The position numbers were made by a program, and so were the translations under genes. The notes under the pieces are model-generated. The model was given only the letters and a program-made list of their open reading frames with translations, was not told the DNA's origin and ran no database searches. A DNA stretch of 64,000 nt from Sclerurus mexicanus (Eukaryota > Chordata > Aves > Passeriformes > Furnariidae), in assembly GCA_013396755.1 (NCBI GenBank), contig VWZF01006072.1, positions 620,001 to 684,000 on the forward strand, read 5' to 3'. Numbering within the stretch: the stretch's first letter is position 1; each line of letters begins with the position of its first letter. Shown here piece by piece: positions 24,301 to 33,500 of this stretch.

Positions 24301-27300
24301 GTCCTGAGGAGCTCTGGGATGGTCCCAGTAAAGCACCCTGCCCACACCCTGCAGCTCTCCCTGCCCCAAAGGGAGAGGGGAGGGGAAGGGAAGGGGCTCG
24401 TTTTCTGCCACCACTCCAGAAGGTGAAAGGAGCATCTCACACCAAGCTCGTGCTTCCCTGCCACTGGCAGCTTGGAGTGACTGGGTGCTCTCCCCATCGG
24501 GGCCATGCAGTGACTGGGTGCTCTCCCCATCCCAGCCATGCAGTGACTGGGTGCTCTCCCCATCCCGGCCATGCAGTGACTGGGTGCTCTCCCCATCCTG
24601 GCCATGCAGTGACTGGGTGCTCTCCCCATCCTGGCCATGCAGTGACTGGGTGCTCTCCCCATCCAGTCCATGCAGTGACTGGGTGCTCTCCCCATCCAGT
24701 CCATGCAGTGACTGGGTGCTCTCCCCATCCTGGCCATGCAGTGACTGGGTGCTCTCCCCATCCTGGCCATGCAGTGACTGGGTGCTCTCCCCATCCAGTC
24801 CATGCAGTGACTGGGTGCTCTCCCCATCCAGTCCATGCAGTGACTGGGTGCTCTCCCCATCCTGGCCATGCAGTGACTGGGTGCTCTCCCCATCCTGGCC
24901 ATGCAGTGACTGGGTGCTCTCCCCATCCAGTCCATGCAGTGACTGGGTGCTCTCCCCATCCAGTCCATGCAGTGACTGGGTGCTCTCCCCATCCTGGCCA
25001 TGCAGTGACTGGGTGCTCTCCCCATCCTGGCCATGCAGTGACTGGGTGCTCTCCCCATCCAGTCCATGCAGTGACTGGGTGCTCTCCCCATCCAGTCCAT
25101 GCAGTGACTGGGTGCTCTCCCCATCCTGGCCATGCAGTGACTGGGTGCTCTCCCCATCCTGGCCATGCAGTGACTGGGTGCTCTCCCCATCCAGTCCATG
25201 CAGTGACTGGGTGCTCTCCCCATCCTGGCCATGCAGTGACTGGGTGCTCTCCCCATCGGGGCCATGCAGTGACTGGGTGCTCTCCCCATCCAGGCCATGC
25301 AGTGACTGGGTGCTCTCCCCATCCAGGCCATGCAGTGACTGGGTGCTCTCCCCATTGGGGCCATGCAGTGACTGGGTGCTCTCCCCATCCAGGCCATGCA
25401 GTACATGGAGCTGATGCCGAAGGAGCTGCAGCCGGTGGCGGGCACGGACGGGGCGTTGCAGCGGCGGCGGCGGCTGACGAGGCAGCTCCCGCTGTACGAC
25501 CAGGACCCGGCGCAGTGCCGCGGCCTCGCCGAGGGCGAGCACGGGCTGATGGAGGAGTTCGTGAAGAAGTACAAGGCTGAGGCGCTGGGCGTCGGGGAGG
25601 TGGCACTGCCGGGCCAGGGCGGCGGTGGGAAGGACGAGGGGAAGCCCCAGGACAAGAGCATCGACTGCAGCCAAGCCGCCCGGTCCACCAACGGGGCCCT
25701 GGAGAGCGCGGCCGGGCACTATGTGAGTGCTGCTCTGGGGCTGGGGACACCGTGGGAATAGAGTCGGTCTCAGCTGGAGGGGGGGAAAGATGGCACCAGC
25801 CAGGGGAGTCTGTTTCTTGTGGCCATCCTGCTCCCCTGGGCTTCCCCACGCCTGCTGCAGGTGCCCAGCCACACCGTGATGCGCTTTGGTACGGCACTGG
25901 GGAACGGCCTGGAGGGACCCTGCCGAGCACTGGGTCTGTCTGACGGGGGTCACAGAGGGTTCCTCCTCTTCCCCATCGACCTCCCTCCACAGCGAAGGCC
26001 AAGGTGAGGGCGTTCTTGCATGGTGGGATTTGGTGGAAGGTCGAACTTGATGAGCTGGGAGGTCTTTTCCAGTGTTAGTGATTGTCTGGTTCTGTGATGT
26101 GAGCCAATGAGGTACTTGCAATCAGAAACCGTTTTCCTGTGAGTTAGTATTTCCAGGTGGGCTTCCAGCCCAGAGTGAGCGAAAGGACCACAAGTGACAG
26201 GAGGTGATGGCTCGGTCCAATTACCACAGAGTTGTGAACACGGAGACAGCGCTCCCAGGGCTGTAACTGCTCTGGAGAGATTTAAACAGACACCCTGTGT
26301 CCCTGGAATACAATTACATTTCTACAGGGAAATGATTGAGATTCCCCAACACCCTTTAAGATTTATATTCCCCCAGAGCTGCCTGGAGTGGCCTCTGGCT
26401 GCTGAACAGATGCTTATCATAAAATATGGTGAGTGGAAATATCTTGTCCTGGCCCTTGTGAGGGTGACTTGCAGCAGAGGATTTCAAGCTGAAAAAATAA
26501 ATGGTGTCCTAATGTTTTTAAGAGATTTTTCCTGCCATTCCTGCACTGAGGTTGTACATGTTAAGAGCAGTTTTGATTTTCAGTCCATATTGGGTAATGT
26601 CTCTCCTCTGCCATGGCCTGTTAATGTGCATCTGACTTTGAGTCCTGTGACACAGTAAAGGTTTTCACTGTTGCAACAAAACACTGAATTGGACAAAGAA
26701 TTCTAAGCTAAAAAAATAGCCAAAAAAGGAAGGTTTCCTTTAAACATATCAATAAGTCATCCTAGTGATGAGGGTTTACTTAAACTGCGAGTTTGTCCTT
26801 TCAAATAAATAAATACGTAACTGTGATGTTACTCTCCTTGGTTCAAAGCAACATTTTTCTCAGGCACCAAGCTGCAAAATGGAACAGCTTCCAAAGCAGT
26901 GGCAGATCCAGGGGGCCAGCCATGTCGTGCAGCCCAGTGCGTGGCAGACCCAGGAAGGACTGGTGCTACTGGGCACAGTGATCACAGACCTCCTGTTCCC
27001 TCTCTAAGAAGCGTACCCTGGGTTAATTTGATCTCCTGTGCAGGAATTAGTCTGGATGTGGGTAGGGGAAAAAATTATACAAAACCTACTACCCTTGGTC
27101 TAGAAGAGAACGAACCCAGAGGGCACCAAAGCTGCTCCCAAAAAAAAGGTCCAGGATGGTTCCCCCGGGTGTCTGTGCAGTCCCTGTGCTGACGCTGTTG
27201 AATCTCCCCTCGCACACTCAGGCCAGTTGTGTGGAAAACATCCAGGGCCACTGTAAGTCCCCAGGAGGCAGCTGAGCTCAGGCAGTTCCTGACCTCTGGG

Positions 27301-30300
27301 CTGCAGAGAGGGGCCATCACTGCTGCGTGTCCCACAAGCTGAGTGTTCTTCACAGAGCACAAAATCATCCTTAACCCCCTCAGAAGTGGGAACTTCTCTG
27401 GTGTTACAGTTCACTGCACTGGAATCAAATCGAACTCTGAAGCAATTGATCTAAATTAGCCATTGTTCCCAAAAGCTTGAGGCCAGCAATGCAGTGAGTG
27501 CTCAGGGGAAGGCTGGTGGTGTCTGGGAGCTCATCCCCTGGGAGCTGGTGCTGTGGAACAGGAGCTGCTGGAGAGAGCAAGCTGGGAAAAGCTTAGGAGA
27601 ACAGGACACTTTTTTGGCCAACACCTCTGGTAATTCAGCTAATAAAGTCTTCACTTCTCTCCCTGCATGATGGAGATGTAAAATTAGCACCAAGCTGTAA
27701 TCCCATCTCAAATTGGAAGAACCCCTTTTACGTAGTGTGCAAATGGCAGGGGATGATGGTTATACAATGCTTGGGAAAAGCCCTGTGAATAATTTCCATA
27801 GAAAGAAACAGCAAAATAAGTTGGTTTTTTAACAGTTCTTGTTGGCAAGAAACTGGAGCTTGGGGTTGGAAACTGCTGTGTTTGTTCTCGCTTTAGATCC
27901 TGCAAGATAAGCAGGGTGGGATGGTGGGTCTGTGGCTTCTTGGGGCTGACAGAGCAGAGGCAGCTGCAGGGTTGGGCTCTGGGGCCCCAAGTCACCCAAA
28001 TTTGGTGCCTCAGGGAGGCACCGGGGTCATAGGGAAGAGACTTCAGTCCTGTACAATGGGTGCAGAATTCCTTGGTTCCCATCTGTCCACACTGCCAGTG
28101 TGCTGGGAGTGGTGTTCTCTCCCAGTCACCCTATACTGTTCCTGTACATCCAGACCAGAAATCCTATAGTTTCTGTGCTGTGCTGAGTTTCCCCCTTCAT
28201 TGACGTGGGGCTTGGAACTGTGTCGGAGCCCTCCATGGTGGAAGGAGCAGTGTCAGCAGACATATTCCCTTTCAGCAGAACAGCCAAGCCAGGAAACATT
28301 CTGTCTATGCTCCTGTGCTGCCTCTTCTCAGCAGACTGGATTTCCTGGGAAAACAGGAGGTGCCCATCAGCATGGTGGAACTGCTCCAAGGGCGGGGGGG
28401 CAGTTACTGAAAATCCAGCTGGGTAAGGAGGAGGTGGTGGCAAAACACACGGGATGCTGGAAATATCAGTGACCAAACAGAGAAAAGGCCCTTGGAGGGG
28501 GTGCAGATAGTCCTGTGGCCTCCTCTGCAATGGGAGGGATGAGAGTAAGGAAGTGCCATAGGTGCAAAGATCCATGTCTCCAGCTCTCATGTGTTAGCAG
28601 GTGGAAGGGGGTGGTGGTGGGAAGTCGTCCCCCCGTCTGTCCCTGCCCCATCCCTGATGTCCTCCTGCAGCTCAGGGACTGTTAGTTTACCTTCTACTGA
28701 AAAAAATCTTATTTTTGTGTTTCCTCTTCTCTTGAGCAACCTGGTCTAGTGGAAAGTGTCTCTGCCCATGGCAGGGGGTCAGAACTAGGTGATCTTTAAG
28801 ATCCCTTCCAACCCCACCTGTTAGAAGCTGTTGACTTTGATGAAGTGAAGTCATCAGCTGAGCACAGGGACGTTCCCAGTCCCTGACCCTGTGCCACCTG
28901 GAGCAGGGACACTGTGGTGCCAATGCTCTGGTCGGGCACAGCAGACCAGAGCACTCTTGGGTGCACAAAAGCCTCAACCAGGCTGCTGCAGGGATTGCTG
29001 GTAGAAATCCAGCCAAGGCTCTGCTGTGAGAGATTCCAGCTGCTGCTGAAGAGAGTTTCTTGTAGGGAGTGACAAAGCCCAGACTCGGAAGCTCTTCCCC
29101 TGATCTGGGCTATGCAGCTTCAATGGGAACTGGAACAGCATCCCATCAGGCTCTGAGTGGAGCTTTAGAGCTGGCTCTTCACTGATTGTGGGATCGCTCT
29201 GCAGGCACAGATAAACAGCCAGCTGTTGGTCTCCTGTGTAATGTGCATGGATGCCATTAATCTTGAGATTAGCCACAGCTAATTCTGGCTCTTTGGCCTG
29301 TTAGAAATGGAAAACGCTGTTCTGAAACCTGTGGAGTGACATCTGAATCAGACACAGACAGAAAACAGTTAGAAAAGACCAAAGTTCCTAATCTCTTTGC
29401 AGAATTACATCTTTGACGTGCTGCAGCCCTGCACTGTGGGAATTCTTAACTATTTCTTGCAGGCCCTTTGGGTTTTAGTGAAGGTTATAGCTTGAGGGTG
29501 TCCCGAAGGCCAGACACTTGGCTGGTGGTGAGTGGTGCTGTTCTTACCTGCCCAAGGATCTGGCTGGAAGAAAGTGAGCAGTAGTCCTGGCAAATATATT
29601 TATAATGACTTCTAATTGTATCATGACTTGACACTGTCCTTAGGTAGCACTGAGCCGGGTGTTTGCCTGGGATGTGGGGAGATAGTCCTGGGGGCGTTGG
29701 TCCTGCTGGCCGGGGGTGCCCTGTGTTGTCTCGGTTTGATTGCCACTGTCCCCAGTGCTGTGGGATGGGGGGCAGCAGCTCAGCAGGTACTCCAGGATGT
29801 GTACCAGTGGGAAGCACTGAGGACATGCTTGGAGATGAGTTTGTTCTGTTTTGCTACGGGGGCTTCTGACCAGTTGTGTGGTTCAGAACGATGCAGATGT
29901 CTGGGAAGGAAATATCCATCCCACGATCTCAAAATAAGCTACTCAGCACCCTGTCTTCCCCCGTGCCCTTGAACCGAAGGTGCTTTTGTTATCCCAAAGA
30001 ACCTTCCTGGTGGCTGCAATCCTGCAGGATTTTTGAGGCTTGGCACAGACCCGCTGCCCAGCCCCGCGCTCACTGCCTGCCTGTCCCTCACAGCGCTGCG
30101 AGACCTGCAAGCAGGCGGTGCCGGGGGACTGCCCGGTGGTCTACGCCGACCGGGCCGGCTACTCCCGGCAGTGGCACCCAGCCTGCTTCGTGTGCTGCCG
30201 CTGCTCCGAGCCCCTCGTCGACCTCATCTACTTCTGGAAGGGAGGGGTCCCCTGGTGCGGGCGCCACTACTGCGAGAGCCTCCGGCCACGCTGCGCCGGC

Positions 30301-31113
30301 TGCGACGAGGTACGAGCTGGCCAGAGACCCCCTGATCCCCCTGTGCCAGGGCAGGGACCACCCAGAGACCCCCTGATCCCCCTGTGCCAGGGCAAGGACC
30401 ACCCAGAGACCCCCTGATCCCCCTGTGCCAGGGCAGGGACCACCCAGAGACCCCCTGATCCCCCTCTGCCAGGGCAAGGACCACCCAGAGACCCCCTGAT
30501 CCCCCTGTGCCAGGACAGGGACCACCCAGAGACCCCCTGATCTCTCCTGTGCCAGGGCAGGGACCACCCAGAGACCCTCTGATCCCTCCTGTGCCAGGGC
30601 AGGGACCACCCAGAGACCCCCTGATCTCTCCTGTGCTGGAGTAGGAACCAGCTGGTCTCTCTTTACTGCTGCCAGTGCCAGGATCCTGGTGCAGGCTCAG
30701 TCAGGGCTTCTGAGCAACCTGTTCTAGTGGAAGGTGTCCCTGCCCATGGCAGGGGGGTGGAACAAGGTGACCTTTACAGGTCCCTGCCAACCCAAACTAC
30801 TCTATGATTATTTTATGTACATATTCCAAAAGCCCGGCCTCCAAGGTTGATGGGACTGGTGGGAGGTGTAGGCTGGTTCTCCTGTTCCTGCCAGACTCCA
30901 GCATGGCAAGAAGGTGGAAATAAGCAGTTGTCTGTTTCTCTCTCTGTCCCATAGATCATCTTTTCGGAGGACTACCAGCAGGCAGAAGGGCTGGCCTGGC
31001 ACAAGAAGCACTTTGCCTGCCTGGAGTGTGAGATGCCGCTGGTGGGCAAACCCTTTGCCCTGGCCAACACCAGCCTCCTGTGCACCATCTGCAGCCAGAG
31101 CAAGCGCCTCTGA
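18256..31113 (+). CDS. LMCD1: LMCD1, LIM and cysteine-rich domains protein 1 (five exons, N-terminus incomplete)
   Basis: The coding exons are 18256-18344, 20109-20364, 25393-25722, 30094-30309 and 30955-31113. They total 1,050 bp and give 349 residues plus a stop. In order the product has a Cys-rich N-terminal motif (residues 14-40), a PET domain (about 85-190), a linker rich in Gly, Lys and Ser, LIM1 (C227 to H283) and LIM2 (C292 to C343), ending in SKRL. The order and near-identical segments such as KICKSCKCSQEEH and LVDLIYFWK match vertebrate LMCD1 rather than its relatives testin and prickle. Human LMCD1 is 365 residues, so only about 15 N-terminal residues are missing. From family knowledge, LMCD1 is a zinc-binding cofactor that represses GATA6 and promotes calcineurin-linked hypertrophic signalling in heart and smooth muscle. 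Splice junctions are canonical: phase 2 after the first exon listed, phase 0 for the rest. The oddity is the minisatellite that forms the exon 4 acceptor. Confidence 0.95.
18345..20108 (+). other. LMCD1: LMCD1 intron between Cys-motif and PET exons
   Basis: It has canonical GT and AG ends. It contains the 271-base CR1 fragment near its 3' end and a poly(T) run at about 19312-19324. Nothing else was recognised. Confidence 0.85.
19692..19962 (+). mobile_element. CR1 LINE 3'-end fragment next to LMCD1 PET exon
   Basis: The longest CR1 piece seen. It includes GGGAAGGAATTCCTCCCTGG, CCCAGAGAAGCTGTGGCTGC and GGAAGATGTCCCTGCCC, and ends in AACCCAAACCATTCCATGAA. It is in sense orientation with LMCD1, in the intron about 145 bases before the exon at 20109. 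Confidence 0.92.
20109..20364 (+). CDS. LMCD1: LMCD1 exon encoding the first half of the PET domain
   Basis: The acceptor is CCCACAG ending at 20108 and the donor is GTAAGG from 20365. It encodes residues 30-115: KICKSCKCSQEEH, DDRKIGRLL, a Tyr-Lys-Arg-Asn-Arg-Met stretch, DTITYEWAPPG, then AQKL. The TYEWAPPG block is the start of the PET domain core shared by LMCD1, testin and prickle. It ends in phase 0, so the next exon starts on a codon boundary. A CR1 fragment ends about 145 bases upstream of the acceptor. Confidence 0.96.
20968..20985 (+). repeat. (AGC)6 microsatellite
   Basis: Six perfect AGC triplets in LMCD1 intron 3. Non-coding here. Confidence 0.9.
21228..21342. repeat. Copy 1 of a dispersed repeat pair in intron 3
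   Basis: Shares a gapped ungappable-by-eye-minor alignment of roughly 110 bases with 22237-22350, including GGGAGATGGGAAG versus GGGAGATGGGGAG and the common CCTGTGCCAAGG. I do not recognise the family. It could be a local duplication or a worn interspersed element. Confidence 0.65.
22237..22350. repeat. Copy 2 of a dispersed repeat pair in intron 3
   Basis: The direct-orientation partner of 21228-21342, about 1 kb away. Similarity is strongest from the AAGAGAA block to the CCTCC block and fades outside it. Confidence 0.65.
24477..25400 (+). repeat. 33-bp minisatellite, 28 copies, built from the LMCD1 exon 4 splice acceptor
   Basis: There are exactly 28 units of 33 bp with no indels. Each runs TGACTGGGTGCTC, TCCCCAT, a variable 5-base window, then CCATGCA. 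The variable window is cgggg (copies 1, 24), cccag (2), cccgg (3), cctgg (11 copies), ccagt (9 copies), ccagg (25, 26, 28) or tgggg (27). Copy 28 contains the true exon 4 acceptor and the first eight exon bases. Because 33 is divisible by three, five of six frames are open, which creates large spurious reading frames on both strands. Confidence 0.98.
25393..25722 (+). CDS. LMCD1: LMCD1 exon encoding the PET domain C-terminal half and linker
   Basis: The acceptor AG is at 25391-25392 and the donor GTGAGT starts at 25723. The 330 bp encode residues 116-225: AMQYMELMPKE, QLPLYDQDP, MEEFVKKYKAEALGVGEV, then a Gly/Lys/Asp/Ser-rich linker ending GHY. YMELxPKE and ALGVGEVALPGQG are LMCD1/testin PET signatures, so the start is fixed by homology. 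The first eight bases (GCCATGCA) and the whole acceptor are the last unit of a 28-copy 33-bp tandem array. The rest of the exon is single-copy and very GC-rich. An Arg-rich run (QRRRRLTRQ) replaces the milder sequence known in mammals. Confidence 0.95.
26018..26098 (+). mobile_element. CR1 LINE 3'-end fragment
   Basis: GGTGGGATTTGGTGGAAGG, then GAACTTGATGAGCTGGGAGG and TCTTTTCCAGTGTTAGTGATT, matches a CR1 subfamily tail in + orientation, in LMCD1 intron 4. Confidence 0.75.
28731..28818 (+). mobile_element. CR1 LINE 3'-end fragment
   Basis: GAGCAACCTGGTCTAGTGG, then TGCCCATGGCAGGGGGT and ATCCCTTCCAACCCC. Intron 4, sense orientation. Confidence 0.88.
30094..30309 (+). CDS. LMCD1: LMCD1 exon encoding LIM domain 1
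   Basis: The acceptor is CCTCACAG ending at 30093 and the donor GTACGA begins at 30310. The 216 bp encode residues 226-297. Zinc ligands visible for LIM1 are C227, C230, H253, C256, C259, C262, C280 and H283. The first two LIM2 ligands, C292 and C295 (CAGCDE), follow. The segments DRAGYSRQWHPACFVC and EPLVDLIYFWK are strongly LMCD1-like. A 41-bp tandem array starts 13 bases past the donor, unusually close to a functional 5' splice site. Confidence 0.96.
30323..30652 (+). repeat. 41-bp minisatellite, about 8 copies, in LMCD1 intron after LIM1 exon
   Basis: Units start at 30323, 30364, 30405, 30446, 30487 and 30528, then at 30570 and 30612 after one-base insertions. Each carries AGAGACCCCCTGATCC, CCCTGTGCCAG and GGCAGGGACCACCC, with few substitutions. 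The last copy decays near 30650. It begins 13 bases downstream of the exon 5 donor. The + strand is C-rich, so the transcript will be pyrimidine-rich. Confidence 0.95.
30711..30811 (+). mobile_element. CR1 LINE 3'-end fragment
   Basis: GAGCAACCTGTTCTAGTGG, then TGTCCCTGCCCATGGCAGG and ACCCAAACTACTCTATGATT. Lies between the 41-bp array and the last coding exon of LMCD1. Confidence 0.92.
30955..31113 (+). CDS. LMCD1: LMCD1 last coding exon, LIM domain 2
   Basis: The acceptor is TCTGTCCCATAG ending at 30954 and the stop is TGA at 31111-31113. It encodes residues 298-349, beginning IIFSEDYQQAEGLAWHKKHF and ending CTICSQSKRL. LIM2 ligands are C292 and C295 from the previous exon, then H313, H316, C319, C322, C340 and C343. 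The His-X2-His arrangement matches the LIM2 of LMCD1 and the testin family. The last four residues match the family ending SKR plus one residue, so the C-terminus is complete. Confidence 0.95.
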   Translation: MIFSEDYQQAEGLAWHKKHFACLECEMPLVGKPFALANTSLLCTICSQSKRL

Positions 31114-33500
31114 GCCGGGGCCCCACGAGGTCCCACCAAGGACTGGGGGCATTTGTCGAGTACAGGAGAAGGAGAAGGTTAAAGAAATTAGAGCCTGAGT
31201 ATTCACTTGCATCCAGCACAGCCTGAGGGGAGTATTTCCTTGGGGTCCTCTTGGATCTGACAGGGAACCCTTATGCCCACAGGTGGGAAGTACATGCCAT
31301 ACCTGGCCAGGAGGAACTGGAATGAGAGTCTGTGCTGTGCTGGTTTCTGTCAAGTCTGTCCAAGCTTCTTATGACTAAGATCTTGCAATACTATTTTTGA
31401 AATTACACATCTCAACAGTAACTTCTGGCATACTAAACCTACGGTCATGATCAAAACCAAGGGGTGTTTGTGGTTTTTGAAATCCTTACTGGAATTAGGT
31501 TAAAATGCTGCTGACGCTGTGCTAGGGCAGGGAATTTGAGAGATTTGATGAACTTTCTGAAAGCAAGTGGTATAAAACTGCAGCCACATGCAGCTGTAGC
31601 TTTGTCCTCTGCATGTGCAATGGTGTAAAACCAGGGAGTGTGCACACAGGGGGATGGATTCACCTGAGTGAGAGGTGCAGCAGCTGGCTCAGCACATGGA
31701 GCTCCAGCCACAGAACTGGAACATAAATAATTGTGTGGAAAACAGCTTTTCAGCCTAAGCTGTCCTGGGGGACAGGGAGGTGCGTCCCTGAGATGCTGCG
31801 ATGCTACTTTTCCCTGTAATACACTGATGACCCCTCTGAGTACCAGGGAGCTGTACCTTCCCCTCAGAGCCAGCAGCACCTTGCCCTGCACTCTGCCCTG
31901 CTCCTTGTCCCACAGCTCTCCTGTCCCCTCTTGGATCTGATGGGAGTGACACTATCCCAGGATGCAGCACTGAGTCCCTGAGGATCATATTTGTTGCCTA
32001 CATCAAGCAATGTCACTGAAAACATCAGCCAGTCGAGGCTGACAGGTGTCCGTGTGCTCAGTCTGTTTTCTTATATTAAATATCAACATTATTTGCCAGA
32101 GACCTGGAGTATTTTCTCACCAAGGTGAGTGTGCAGGGAACTCACAACTGCTGTGGGTTCATTCTGTTCAGAAGACACTGGTTTCTTCTCACAGCCTGCT
32201 CCATTCAGTGAGTGTTTGCTGGCCTGTGATTAAATAGCATGGAGATGAGAGCTGGGTGGTGCTGTACCTGCTGCAGGGTTGGAGCAGGTGAGTTGTGAGC
32301 CCTCAGCCACCTGCCCCAGGGGTCCATGCTCTGCTGCTGGGGGGAGAAGAGCAAATCTATCACTGTGCTGGAGCAGGTAAGACACATGTGGTGTAGGGCT
32401 GCACCTGGCTGTGGGTGCAAGAGCCTCTCACGCCTCCTCCAGCCCTGTGCACGGTCAACGTGGTGGGTGGAATTCCTGGGAACTCTGGGGTGTTTAAAGG
32501 GAGTCAATGGGAAGCTGCTGCTGGAGTGGAGCAGGGAGGTCCCGAGGTGCAGAGAGGGGTGAGGTCTCTTCCAGCCCCCCATGGGTGGCACATTTGCTGC
32601 ATCTGGGATCAGCATGTACATACGAGCACTTTGGAGTCTGGATGTTCCAATGGACCCCTGGGATAGTGGCAGCCCACCGTAGCATGTTTTGATTTTGTGA
32701 TCTATAAGTTGTAATTCTTCTCCTCTGAAGTCCCTGTTCCAGCACACATTTGCTTCAGGCTTTTGGGACTGCTGGCACCTGCTCAAGCCTTGCAGGTATT
32801 TCTGCAGCTTGTAAAATACTGTCTGCTAAAAAATGTACTGCAATTAAACAGCTTAACAAAATCATATACCTGTCCAGTATCAGGAGCAAAAGCATGAAAT
32901 TAATGCATCCAACAGCTTGAAACATATGGGGGCCTTTAGTTTTTGTATTAGGACTGAAATTCAGTGTAGGTATGAGAAGATCCTCCCCGCAGTGAGGATA
33001 TTTGCTGTGTTTTATCACCCAGAGCAGAAGCAGCAGCTGTTGGAGGCAGGTCAGGGGCTCTGGCATTCAGGAAAATCGAATTTACGGGGGTGTGGTGCTG
33101 CCCCACAGAGCCACCAGCAGCACAAGGAGGGTGTGGGGTTCCCACATGGACAATGCCAGTCGGGGCAGTCCACGAGAGCTGAGCTGCTGAGTCAAGCTTC
33201 TCACCTGGTGGGATTTGTTACTGATCCAGCTCTTCCATGAAAGCAGAGGGAGAAATTGTCCAATGGTCAGTTCAGTTCAGCACCATGTATTTCAGCGTGT
33301 GACTGCAGTGTTTTAACTTGTGGGGCTGCAAAGCACAAAGCCCTTCCTGTCCTGTCAATGGGCAGGCAAGCACAGGGACTTTGTGCCTCCTGCAAGAACA
33401 ATCCGCTCCGATTTAAACTCTCATGTTCCACATAATTGTTCTAAACATGACCAGCAATACTTGAAAATGTTCCTAAAGCTTTAAATAAAGTATTTCTGGA
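31114..33500 (+). other. LMCD1: LMCD1 3' untranslated region and downstream flank, end not resolved
   Basis: No recognisable coding sequence follows the stop. Possible poly(A) hexamers on the + strand are ATTAAA at 32075-32080 and 32229-32234, and AATAAA at 33484-33489. None has an obvious strong GU-rich element that would decide between them. The true 3' end needs RNA evidence. Confidence 0.3.

Larger units (their letters stand above)
20365..24476 (+). other. LMCD1: LMCD1 intron 3, single-copy part
   Basis: It holds the (AGC)6 tract, the dispersed repeat pair and, at 24373-24398, a purine-rich run just before the 33-bp array. No other exon was recognised. Confidence 0.8.
25723..30093 (+). 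other. LMCD1: LMCD1 intron 4
   Basis: It has canonical ends. It contains two CR1 tails (26018-26098, 28731-28818). The remainder is unique sequence with no recognised feature. Confidence 0.85.

Noticed and set aside
24477..25400. CRISPR array interpretation of the 33-bp direct repeats
   Set aside because: Units are contiguous with no spacers, and the locus is a vertebrate intron-exon boundary.
24255..26121. Large minus-strand frames (478, 521 and 614 codons) and plus-strand frames (309 and 385 codons) over the minisatellite
   Set aside because: They are produced by a 33-bp repeat, a multiple of three with no stop in five frames. They run into LMCD1 exon 4 in wrong frames and have no independent coding features.
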